Of a stretch of DNA of 64,000 nt, positions 57,583 to 64,000 are shown piece by piece. The stretch spans positions 62,001-126,000 of the forward strand of contig NZ_SMMH01000005.1 of NCBI RefSeq assembly GCF_004634215.1. The letters are read 5' to 3'. Position 1 is the stretch's first letter, and every line of letters starts with the position of its first letter. Made by a program: the position numbers and the translations under genes. The notes below the pieces were generated by a model. That model ran no database searches, was not told the origin of the DNA, and saw only the letters and a program-made list of their open reading frames with translations. Source of the stretch: Deinococcus fonticola (GTDB taxonomy: Bacteria; Deinococcota; Deinococci; Deinococcales; Deinococcaceae).

Positions 57583-59144
57583 GCGGATGCTCCTTCCACC
57601 AGTTCACGGGTGAGTCCAAAGTCTTCGGGCCAGAAGCGCAGGGCGCTCATGACGGGGTAGGGGGTAAAGCCGCCCAGGGCGCACAGGCTGCCGTATTTCA
57701 TGGTGTCGCACAGGTCGGTGAGCAGGGCGACTTCATCCACGTGCGACCTGCCCGCGGTGGTGGCGTTGTGCATTTGCGGCAACCCTTCCACGGCATCGAC
57801 CGGCCGGCCGTTTCCGCTGATGATTCTGTCCATGATCTCGCGCCCGCGCACGGCTCCAATTCGGCAGGGGGTGCATTTGCCGCAGGATTCCTCGGCGCAG
57901 AAGTGCATGGCGAAGCGGGCCAGGCGGGCCATGTCGGCCGTGTCGTCGAACACGACGATGCCGCCGTGACCGATCAGGGCGCCTGCCCCAGCGTAGGTTT
58001 CGTAGTCGAACTGGATGTCGAACTGATCGAGGGGAATGTACGCGCCGAGTGGCCCGCCGACCTGCACGGCCTTGATGGGTCTGCCGCTGGCGGTGCTGCC
58101 GCCGATGTCCTCCACCAGTTCGCGCAGGCTCATGCCGAAGCCGGCTTCAAAGAGACCGCCGTATTTGATGTTTCCGGCGAGTTGCACGGGCATGGTTCCG
58201 CGTGAGCGTCCCAGGCCGAAGTTGGCGTATTTTTCCGGCCCGTCCGCGATGATGTGCGGCACGGCGGCGAGGGTCAGGACGTTGTTCACGACGGTGGGAA
58301 GGCCGAACAGTCCGGCAATGGCAGGCAGCGGCGGCTTGGCCCTGACTTCCCCGCGTCTCCCTTCCAGGCTGTTCAGGAGGGAGGTTTCCTCGCCGCACAC
58401 GTAAGCACCCGCGCCGACGCGCACCTCCAGCGTGAACGGAGCGACAATTTCGCGGCTGGCTTCAATGGCGGCCCGCATGGTTTTGATGGCGTGCGGGTAC
58501 TCGCTGCGCAGGTAAATGAAGCCTTTTCCCGCACCCACCGCCAGTCCGGCAATCGCCATGCCCTCGATGAGCTGGAAGGGGTCGCCTTCCATGACCATTC
58601 TGTCCGCGAAGGTGCCGCTGTCGCCCTCGTCGGCGTTGCACACGATGTACTTTTCCGTGCAGGGGGCTGCCGCGACGGTTTTCCACTTGATTCCTGCCGG
58701 GAAGCCCGCTCCGCCACGCCCCCGCAGGCCGGAAGCGGTGACCTGCTCGACAATCGTTTCCGGCGCGAGTTCCCGCGCCTTTTGCAGCCCACGCCAGCCG
58801 CCCGTCGCCCCGTAATCGTCCAGGCTCAGGGGGCGGGTTTTGCCGGCACGGGCGAAGGTCAGGCGCATCTGACGGGCAATGAACGGGTGCTCCTCGATTT
58901 TTCCGATACTGAGGGTCTTATCACCGTGCAGGATGGCCGCGACATCGCCTGGGGCAACCGGCCCGAAGCCCTCACCGCCGATGTCGACCAGCGGTTCCAG
59001 CCAGTGCATTCCCCAGCTGGACACCCGCTGCACCTCGCAGCCCGCGCGCTGAAAAGTAGCCGCCACCGCATCCGCCCCGCAGGCCAGTGCCAAGGAATCG
59101 GCGGCGACGCGCACGGTCATCGGTGCTGTTTGGGGAGGCGTCAT
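57579..59144 (-). CDS. fdsB: NAD-dependent formate dehydrogenase beta subunit (NuoF-like)
   Basis: The 521-residue protein carries the FMN- and NADH-binding fold (GLRGRGGAGFPAGIKWKT, CNADEGDSGTFADR, YVCGEETSLLNSLEGRRGEVR) and the C-terminal 4Fe-4S site CAEESCGKCTPCRIG. An N-terminal thioredoxin-like segment of about 100 residues is present, as in FdsB. It passes electrons from formate to NAD. Confidence 0.95.
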   Translation of the reverse strand: MTPPQTAPMTVRVAADSLALACGADAVAATFQRAGCEVQRVSSWGMHWLEPLVDIGGEGFGPVAPGDVAAILHGDKTLSIGKIEEHPFIARQMRLTFARAGKTRPLSLDDYGATGGWRGLQKARELAPETIVEQVTASGLRGRGGAGFPAGIKWKTVAAAPCTEKYIVCNADEGDSGTFADRMVMEGDPFQLIEGMAIAGLAVGAGKGFIYLRSEYPHAIKTMRAAIEASREIVAPFTLEVRVGAGAYVCGEETSLLNSLEGRRGEVRAKPPLPAIAGLFGLPTVVNNVLTLAAVPHIIADGPEKYANFGLGRSRGTMPVQLAGNIKYGGLFEAGFGMSLRELVEDIGGSTASGRPIKAVQVGGPLGAYIPLDQFDIQFDYETYAGAGALIGHGGIVVFDDTADMARLARFAMHFCAEESCGKCTPCRIGAVRGREIMDRIISGNGRPVDAVEGLPQMHNATTAGRSHVDEVALLTDLCDTMKYGSLCALGGFTPYPVMSALRFWPEDFGLTRELVEGASA

Positions 59145-59581
59145 GATTTCACCCCGGCCAGTTGCTGGAGTTTTTCGGCGTCCAGGTGGGCTTGAACGGC
59201 GCCCCCCACCAGGGCATTAGGCCCCACGCTACACAGCCCCAGACAATAGACGCTGTCCAGCGCCACCCGCTGCGTGAAATCGTCGGGCAGCGCGGCTATG
59301 AGCCCCTCCACACCGCGCGCCTGGCAGGCCTCGGCGCGGCATAACTTGATCACCGGCCTGCTCTCCGGCTGGGTGCGAAAATCATGGTAGAAACTCACCA
59401 CCCCCTGCACCTCCGCCCGACCGAGGTTAAGCGCCGCCGCCAGCGCCCGGATGGCCTCCTCGGAAATGAAGCCCACCTCGGCCTGAAGGTCGTGCAGCAG
59501 GGGCAGCAGAGCATCCTGGCGCGCCCCGTGCCGCTCGACCAGGGCCGCCACGCAGGCCGCATGAGATGAAAACTCGTTCAT
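59141..59581 (-). CDS. fdsG: NAD-dependent formate dehydrogenase gamma subunit (NuoE-like)
   Basis: The 146-residue 2Fe-2S protein has the NuoE pattern: FISEEAIRALAAALNL, VVSFYHDFRTQP, and cluster cysteines in LCRAEACQARG and YCLGLCSVGP. The start ATG 59581 has TAAAAT (plus 59592-59597) ten bases upstream; a slightly longer start at 59593 overlaps that box. It heads the fdsG-B-A-D operon. No fdhD or cofactor genes are in the window. Confidence 0.92.
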   Translation of the reverse strand: MNEFSSHAACVAALVERHGARQDALLPLLHDLQAEVGFISEEAIRALAAALNLGRAEVQGVVSFYHDFRTQPESRPVIKLCRAEACQARGVEGLIAALPDDFTQRVALDSVYCLGLCSVGPNALVGGAVQAHLDAEKLQQLAGVKS

Positions 59582-59688
59582 GGATGACGGCATTTTAACC
59601 CCGCCGAGCCCACACTCACCGCAACGGTCATGGGAACGAACCAAGAGGCCGGCTAAATATTGAAGCCGCTCAGGGTTTTACATGAAAA

Positions 59689-60189
59689 TCAGCCGTTGTT
59701 ATTATTATTGTTGTTGTTATTGTTATTATTATTGTTGTTGCTGTAATGGCCGCCACTGCGGCTTCCCCGGCCATTCCCACCGCGGCCCCGGCGGCCGAGC
59801 ATCCCCAGAATTCCCCGCGCCCCCGTTGCAGGCGGATTGGGCAGATTCAGACCACTGGTTTTCTGAATCCTGCCCCCCTGGTACGCGGTGGGGTCGATGG
59901 CGGAAATGCGCGTGCCGTCCGTCCAGGCGCTCACGGCACTCTGGCTGCTGAGGGGAAAACTGCCGCGCAACTGGCCACCGCTGTGCAGGTACAGTCCGGC
60001 GTGATTAAACACCACGTAGGCGCTGCCGGGCTTCTGGCGGGCCAGCCAGTTCACTATGGTGCTTTCCAAATTGGCACGCTCGCTGGCCTCCAGCCGGGGA
60101 ATCGTGTTCAGAAACTGTTCGACCGTGAAGGCCACGCGCCGCAGGTGGTCGGGGCTGGCCGGGGACTGTGAAACGGGCGCTTGCGTCAT
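59689..60189 (-). CDS. Putative radical-SAM-modified peptide with C-terminal poly-asparagine
   Basis: The 166-residue protein has a folded-looking leader (HLRRVAFTVEQFLNTIPRLEASERANLESTI, about 15-50), a Gly/Ser/Ala middle, an Arg/Gly-rich stretch (131-146), then GGHYS followed by fifteen Asn (151-165) and Gly166. Asn codons alternate AAC and AAT, so the run is not a simple microsatellite. A YSN triplet precedes the run; aromatic-X-Asn is the motif cross-linked by known cyclophane-forming radical SAM enzymes. The start overlaps the radical SAM stop (ATGA), implying a tightly coupled pair. The RiPP precursor role is inferred from context. Confidence 0.6.
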   Translation of the reverse strand: MTQAPVSQSPASPDHLRRVAFTVEQFLNTIPRLEASERANLESTIVNWLARQKPGSAYVVFNHAGLYLHSGGQLRGSFPLSSQSAVSAWTDGTRISAIDPTAYQGGRIQKTSGLNLPNPPATGARGILGMLGRRGRGGNGRGSRSGGHYSNNNNNNNNNNNNNNNG

Positions 60190-62069
60190 TCGTTCTCCTT
60201 CAGGTAATAGAATTCGGCGTTCTGGAAGGGCAGATTGATGGCCTGGATGTGGTAGAAGGCGTTGTTCTTCTGTTTCAGGTAATGGTAGTCGCGCAGGGCG
60301 CTGGTGGTCACCAGCAGGTTATTCAGCACACCCCGCTGGTAAAGGTGAGAATGAGCCCGCAGAATCGGCCCCAGGTCGGCGTACAGGTAGTTTTCACTGT
60401 ATGAACTGGGCAAAAGGTGATCCAGCCACAACTGGTAGGTGAACAGGTGCGCCTGCTTGGTGCGGGCTTCGTCCCCGTAGACCACCGGACTGTCGCGCAG
60501 CAGTTGCACGTACAGGGTGTTGCGGTGCGCTTCCCCACCTGCCAGCAGGTCACGGTGAACATGCAGACCGACCGGATCGTTTTCGGCCACCGTCAGCAGC
60601 AGGCGTTCGGGCTTCAGAATCTGGGAAGCCAGCGCCAGCACCTCGCCGCCGTGTTCCAGCAGGAAAGCGTCTTCACGGTAGAGCTGTTGCAAGGTCTCAT
60701 CCTGCTCGATGATTTTCAGCAGTTCGTTCTTCTCGTCGTACAGGTCGTTGGGCAGTACCAGTCTTTGCGGGGCCAGGGTCGGTAGGCCCTCCAGGTGCAG
60801 GGTCGGGTGCATCTGCGCGGCGTAGGCAGCAGCGTACTCGCGCTGCTCCTCCGGCGGATCGGCAGGAAAACTGAGGGGCTGATCGGCGTACATCTGCCGT
60901 TGCAGGTCACAAGTATAGGACTGGCCGTGCTGACGCTGGAATTTCACCACCGCGCAGCCGGTGTGGCAGGTGGACAGGTGCCCGCAGCCCTGGCAATGCT
61001 CGTCGAACCCGAAACGCTGGTGCATCAGGCTGATCTTGTGCGCACCGGTCTGCAGGATCTGTTCCACGCTGTCGGTGAAGATGTTGCCGTAATGAAACTC
61101 AGGAATGCCCTGGCCGCGCACGCACGAGTACACGTTCCCGTCGCTTTGCAGCAGGTAGAACTTCTCGCCGCAGTTGAAGGCATTGGTGCAGTAAGACGGC
61201 GAGAATTCATCGAACCAGTTGCGGCGCAGTCCTTCTTCCAGTTCGGTGCCCATGAACTGCTCGTGCAGGGCGTGGTAAAGCGCCAGCTGACCGGGAGCGT
61301 GCACCGGCTGCAAAGGAACTTTGTTCGGGTCTTCGCTGTTCAGGGCCGACTCGAACGCAAACATCAGGTTCATGTTGTTCATGTCGAAGCCCAGTTCACG
61401 GTGGATGTACCAGATGTCCTGCACGATGGCATCTACATCTTCCAGGTGAACCGCCGACAGGGTGGCCGAAATTTTGCTGTTGTGAGGGTAAGCGGCCAGC
61501 AAGCGCAGGTTCTCCTCGGTGCGGTCGCGCCAGCCCTTGCCGTCGCGGCGCAGGCGGTAACGGTCATGCAGCGCCAACGGCAGGTCGATACTGGCACTCA
61601 CGGAGACCTTGTGCCGCCGGAACAGCTCCAGCAGGGGCGCGAAGCGGAACAGGTTAGTCTTGATGTGCGGCGCGGCCTTGCGGTACCCCAGCGCGTTCAA
61701 CTCGTCGAAATGCTGGCGGTAATGCCCGCGAATGATCGTGAACAGCTCGTCCAGCACCGGCACCGGCAGGGTGGTGACCTCGCCGCCATGCAGGGAGACG
61801 TTGAATGGCAGCACGTTCGCCGCCTCGAACTTCTCCAGCGCGAACCGCAAGGTGCTCACGGCGCGGGTAATGTCCAGTTTCAGGTCGGCGGTGCTGGTCT
61901 GCTGCCCCAGGTAGCAGTAGCTGCAATCCAGGTTGCAATACACCGTGGGCACGTACAGCAGGTGAATGTGCCGCCGCGCCGCGACCTCAGAACCGGAGAC
62001 CACCGGGCCACGCAGAAAGTCCGGCGGCGTGTCCTCCAGTTGGATGAGAGGAGAGACGGGTTGACTCAT
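60186..62069 (-). CDS. Radical SAM/SPASM enzyme, probable peptide maturase
   Basis: The 627-residue enzyme has the radical SAM cluster C45-x3-C49-x2-C52 (CNLDCSYCYLG), GGE at 95-97, and a complete SPASM signature: C294/C300, C316, C359-x2-C362-x5-C368-x3-C372 and C387. About 230 residues follow that I cannot place (LPNDLYDEKNELLKI, RLLLTVAEND). SPASM enzymes typically modify ribosomal peptides, and here the coupled neighbour is a poly-Asn protein. Start and stop both overlap the flanking genes by ATGA. Confidence 0.88.
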   Translation of the reverse strand: MSQPVSPLIQLEDTPPDFLRGPVVSGSEVAARRHIHLLYVPTVYCNLDCSYCYLGQQTSTADLKLDITRAVSTLRFALEKFEAANVLPFNVSLHGGEVTTLPVPVLDELFTIIRGHYRQHFDELNALGYRKAAPHIKTNLFRFAPLLELFRRHKVSVSASIDLPLALHDRYRLRRDGKGWRDRTEENLRLLAAYPHNSKISATLSAVHLEDVDAIVQDIWYIHRELGFDMNNMNLMFAFESALNSEDPNKVPLQPVHAPGQLALYHALHEQFMGTELEEGLRRNWFDEFSPSYCTNAFNCGEKFYLLQSDGNVYSCVRGQGIPEFHYGNIFTDSVEQILQTGAHKISLMHQRFGFDEHCQGCGHLSTCHTGCAVVKFQRQHGQSYTCDLQRQMYADQPLSFPADPPEEQREYAAAYAAQMHPTLHLEGLPTLAPQRLVLPNDLYDEKNELLKIIEQDETLQQLYREDAFLLEHGGEVLALASQILKPERLLLTVAENDPVGLHVHRDLLAGGEAHRNTLYVQLLRDSPVVYGDEARTKQAHLFTYQLWLDHLLPSSYSENYLYADLGPILRAHSHLYQRGVLNNLLVTTSALRDYHYLKQKNNAFYHIQAINLPFQNAEFYYLKENE

Positions 62070-62599
62070 GCCTGCACCGCCACTGGCGCGTCAGCAGGTA
62101 ACGGCAACACGGGAAGGGCCACCTGCGGGGCCTGCTGCCCCACCGCACGCGTAATGCGCGCCACCACCTTGTCGAACTTCTTCTGCCTGTTCGCGTCGAT
62201 CTTGTGCTGCTTGCGGGCATTGGTGGGAAAGTTCTTGCGGTCTAACACGAACTGTTTTTTCAGTTTGCCTTGCAGGTAATCGATGGTGAGCGTGCCCGCC
62301 TGATCCTTCAGGGTCAACGCCTCCACGTTCTGAAAGTACACGATGTTTGGGCCGCAGATCAGGTAACGCGGGAACAGTTCAATTTTTTTCTTCCTGCTGA
62401 ACGTTGCCGCTGGCAGAATGATGGTCATCAGAGCGACGGGAATCCCCCCTAACTCTCCAAAGGCAGGCAACCCGTAACGGAAGAACCAACCCCACGCCAG
62501 TACCAGCAGGATCACTGTGAATAGGCGACTCAGCTTCTGCTTTAGCGTGAGCGGCAGTTTCTCCGGGTAGTCGTACTTGTAGGTATCACCGTCCGACAT
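62066..62599 (-). CDS. Small membrane protein of the radical SAM operon
   Basis: The 177-residue protein has two hydrophobic segments (FTVILLVLAWGWFFRYGL and GIPVALMTIILPAATF, about 28-70), then a soluble domain (KIELFPRYLICGPNIVYFQNVEALTLKD, GTLTIDYLQGKLKKQFVLDRKNFP) with a PH-like beta pattern, and a Lys/Arg-rich tail. I do not recognise a family. It starts the coupled trio and its stop overlaps the radical SAM start (ATGA). It could hold the modified product at the membrane. Confidence 0.65.
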   Translation of the reverse strand: MSDGDTYKYDYPEKLPLTLKQKLSRLFTVILLVLAWGWFFRYGLPAFGELGGIPVALMTIILPAATFSRKKKIELFPRYLICGPNIVYFQNVEALTLKDQAGTLTIDYLQGKLKKQFVLDRKNFPTNARKQHKIDANRQKKFDKVVARITRAVGQQAPQVALPVLPLPADAPVAVQA

Positions 62600-62674
62600 A
62601 CGCCATTCTGCTTCATACGTGTCAGCCCGTCATGACGATTTGCCGTCCCGAGCGCACAGAATTTTAGCGATCAT

Positions 62675-63109
62675 TCATCCCTGCGATTCCAGCACCGCGC
62701 GCACGTCGGCAGGCTGCCAGCCTTGGGGCTTGAGTTGCTTGCCGTCGGCTCGTTTGGGGCCGGTGGTCTTGCTGAGATTGGCGCGGTGCACTTCGGCAAA
62801 TACGGCGTCGGCGTCCACCCCGAATTGATCGAGGGCGCCGTAAGTGACGTACAGCAGGTCAACAAGTTCATGCACCAGCGGAGCAAGGTCCCCAGGCTGG
62901 ACAGGCTCAGCCGACTGCAAACGCTCGCGCAGGGCGGTTATTTCCTCCTGCACCTCCGTCCATTCTTCACACAGGAGCGTCTGCCGAAGCTCCAGCAGGG
63001 CCAGATCAGGCACGGTCGGCGTGGACGGTGGGTTCAGGCCGATGGCACGGTGAAATTCATGGAGACTGGCGGCATTGCTGGGGTGGTCGTCGCTGGGGCG
63101 GTCGGGCAT
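62675..63109 (-). CDS. MazG-like nucleotide pyrophosphohydrolase family protein
   Basis: The 144-residue protein has the MazG/PRA-PH pattern: LHEFHRAIGL, LLCEEWTEVQEEI (EE-x-x-E metal site), VHELVDLLYVTYGALDQFGVD (E-x-x-D site) and EVHRANLSKT. It probably hydrolyses a nucleotide or related pyrophosphate. The start ATG 63109 has TAGCAT (plus 63116-63121) six bases upstream, so it is leaderless. It is divergent from the small acidic gene. Confidence 0.85.
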   Translation of the reverse strand: MPDRPSDDHPSNAASLHEFHRAIGLNPPSTPTVPDLALLELRQTLLCEEWTEVQEEITALRERLQSAEPVQPGDLAPLVHELVDLLYVTYGALDQFGVDADAVFAEVHRANLSKTTGPKRADGKQLKPQGWQPADVRAVLESQG

Positions 63110-63169
63110 TCGCAAATGCTAAAGCCCCGGTCACCCCGGCAAGCGGGCTGGACAGGTACGGTAAAGGGC

Positions 63170-63334
63170 ATGTCCACCACCGACGAGAAACGCAGCGGAG
63201 CAGGCGAAGTGCTGATCAGCGGACTGGACACCGGCCCCAGCCCCGCCGAGCGCGAGAACCTCTCCCCCACCGAGGAACTCATGACCCTCACGCCCGAAAC
63301 CGAGCAGGCAGAACCCGAGGACGAGGACGGGTAA
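63170..63334 (+). CDS. Small acidic protein
   Basis: The 54-residue protein (STTDEKRSGAGEVLISGLD, then SPTEELMTLTPETEQAEPEDEDG) is strongly acidic and Pro/Thr/Glu-rich, likely disordered. No family is recognised. TACGGT (63157-63162) ends 7 nt before the ATG, the leaderless arrangement, which supports expression. It is divergent from the MazG-like gene and followed by a multi-hairpin element. Confidence 0.6.
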   Translation: MSTTDEKRSGAGEVLISGLDTGPSPAERENLSPTEELMTLTPETEQAEPEDEDG

Positions 63335-63338
63335 GCCA

Positions 63339-63409
63339 ATAACCCCTCAGTCAGCTTCGCTGACAGCTCCCCCTGAGGGGAGCTGCCCCGCCAGGGGCCG
63401 AGGGGTTAT
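63339..63409. repeat. Multi-branched hairpin element
   Basis: A 10-bp closing stem, ATAACCCCTC (63339-63348) with GAGGGGTTAT (63400-63409), encloses three hairpins: GTCAGC/GCTGAC (63350-63364), CAGCTCCCC/GGGGAGCTG (63364-63385) and CCCC/GGGG (63386-63397). Almost every base is paired. It lies between convergent genes and may be a REP-like element or a bidirectional terminator. Confidence 0.75.
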
Positions 63410-64000
63410 CACGGCAACTTCTCGGTGAATTTCAGGAGCCAGCCTGCGGCCCTGGCGGCGGGGCGTCTAAAGGGCGGGTGGCCCAGGTGCGTGATGCTGT
63501 TCTTGCCTTCGTGAACCACGGTGCGGTAGTGGCTGAAGGTGCGGAAGCCGTGCTCGCCGTGGTAGTGGCCCATGCCGCTGTGGCCCAACCCCCCGAAGGG
63601 CAGGCGGTGGTCCGTGATGTGGATGATGACGCCGTTGCTGACCATGCCCCCGCTGCGGGTGCGCTGCTGAATGAAGCGGGTGGCTTCGCCGTTCCCGAAG
63701 GCGTAGAGGGCCAGGGGTGTCGGCCCACGGTTGATGTCGTCCAGCGCGGTTTGCAGGTCGTCGTAAGGCAGGATGGGCAGCACCGGGCCGAACAGTTCCT
63801 GACTCATGACCGGCATGGCGCGGGTGACGTTGCTGAGCACCGTGGGCGTGATGAATTTGCCCTGCTCGTCGAATTCCCCGCCGAGGTTCAGGGTCGCGCC
63901 CAGGTTGAGGCTGCCCACCACCAGTTCGCGCAGCCGGGCCACACTTTCGGCGCTGATGATGCGCCCCAGATCCGCGTTCTGCCGCAGGGTGTGCGGGTCG
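63409..64000 (-). CDS. Aldehyde dehydrogenase, C-terminal part (runs off window)
   Basis: About 197 residues of the C-terminal half of a class 3 NAD(P)-dependent aldehyde dehydrogenase are seen: ITPTVLSNVTRAMPVMSQELFGPVLPILPYDD, GGMVSNGVIIHITDHRLPFGGLGHSGMGHYHGEHGF. The pattern fits the coniferyl/fatty aldehyde dehydrogenase branch. The catalytic Cys region lies beyond the window, so the start is not seen. The stop overlaps the end of the multi-hairpin element. Confidence 0.88.
   Translation of the reverse strand, partial: DPHTLRQNADLGRIISAESVARLRELVVGSLNLGATLNLGGEFDEQGKFITPTVLSNVTRAMPVMSQELFGPVLPILPYDDLQTALDDINRGPTPLALYAFGNGEATRFIQQRTRSGGMVSNGVIIHITDHRLPFGGLGHSGMGHYHGEHGFRTFSHYRTVVHEGKNSITHLGHPPFRRPAARAAGWLLKFTEKLP

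Noticed and set aside
59701..59755. Poly-Asn codons as a sequencing or slippage artefact
   Set aside because: AAC and AAT are mixed without a regular period, the frame stays open to a Gly and stop, and the coupled radical SAM gene gives it meaning. Not excluded completely.

Overview
The window is a GC-rich, densely packed bacterial chromosome segment, almost certainly from a Deinococcus. Pointers are a roadblock/LC7 plus V4R-like pair, a bacillithiol-type YtxJ/BrxC protein, an E2 with two lipoyl domains, and above all the gene starts. About twenty genes have a TANNNT -10 box ending only 5-10 nt before the start codon, with no room for a ribosome-binding site. This is the leaderless-mRNA arrangement known to be abundant in Deinococcus. 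No rRNA, prophage, plasmid origin or CRISPR array was seen. One tRNA-Ala(GGC) is present.

Layout. 1-8.5 kb: gatA; a convergent pair (TPR-like protein and small HTH protein); a DUF554 membrane protein; a secreted DUF4384/LGFP-like protein; a decayed methyltransferase and nucleotidyltransferase pair; a V4R-like and roadblock pair; a LysR regulator. 8.6-15.6 kb: aceE-aceF (pyruvate dehydrogenase E1 and E2), with an IS200/IS605-type tnpB element inserted between aceF and its probable terminator; plsY. 15.7-29 kb: methylmalonyl-CoA epimerase, VanZ-like protein, copper-amine-oxidase-stalk protein, YgjP-like protease, lpdA (E3), a psuK-psuG-Nudix pseudouridine salvage cluster, a double-Nudix protein, tRNA-Ala, and two nucleoside-type ABC permeases without their ATPase. 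29-33 kb: YtxJ-like fusion and an unexplained three-gene operon ending in a HAMP protein without an output domain. 33-42.4 kb: a minus-strand carbohydrate locus (ROK regulator, ArgH-family lyase, secreted PIG-L deacetylase, sugar ABC importer, PfkB kinase). 42.6-46 kb: glycolate oxidase glcF-glcD-glcE. 46-54 kb: coaE, a lipoprotein, pyrG, an M50 protease, CCA-adding enzyme, an HtrA-like protease, a nucleotidyltransferase-like protein, and a Bax-inhibitor-1 protein. 54-59.6 kb: NAD-dependent formate dehydrogenase fdsG-B-A-D. 59.7-62.6 kb: a translationally coupled trio of small membrane protein, radical SAM/SPASM enzyme, and a putative modified peptide ending in fifteen asparagines. 62.7-64 kb: a MazG-like protein, a small acidic protein, a multi-hairpin intergenic element, and the 3' end of an aldehyde dehydrogenase.

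The best candidates for something undescribed are the poly-Asn/radical SAM operon and the ROK-ArgH-PIG-L-ABC-PfkB locus. Central carbon functions (PDH E1-E2-E3, glycolate oxidase, formate dehydrogenase, methylmalonyl-CoA epimerase) suggest an aerobic heterotroph that uses small organic acids. All calls were made by eye from translations and motifs; no database search was run.
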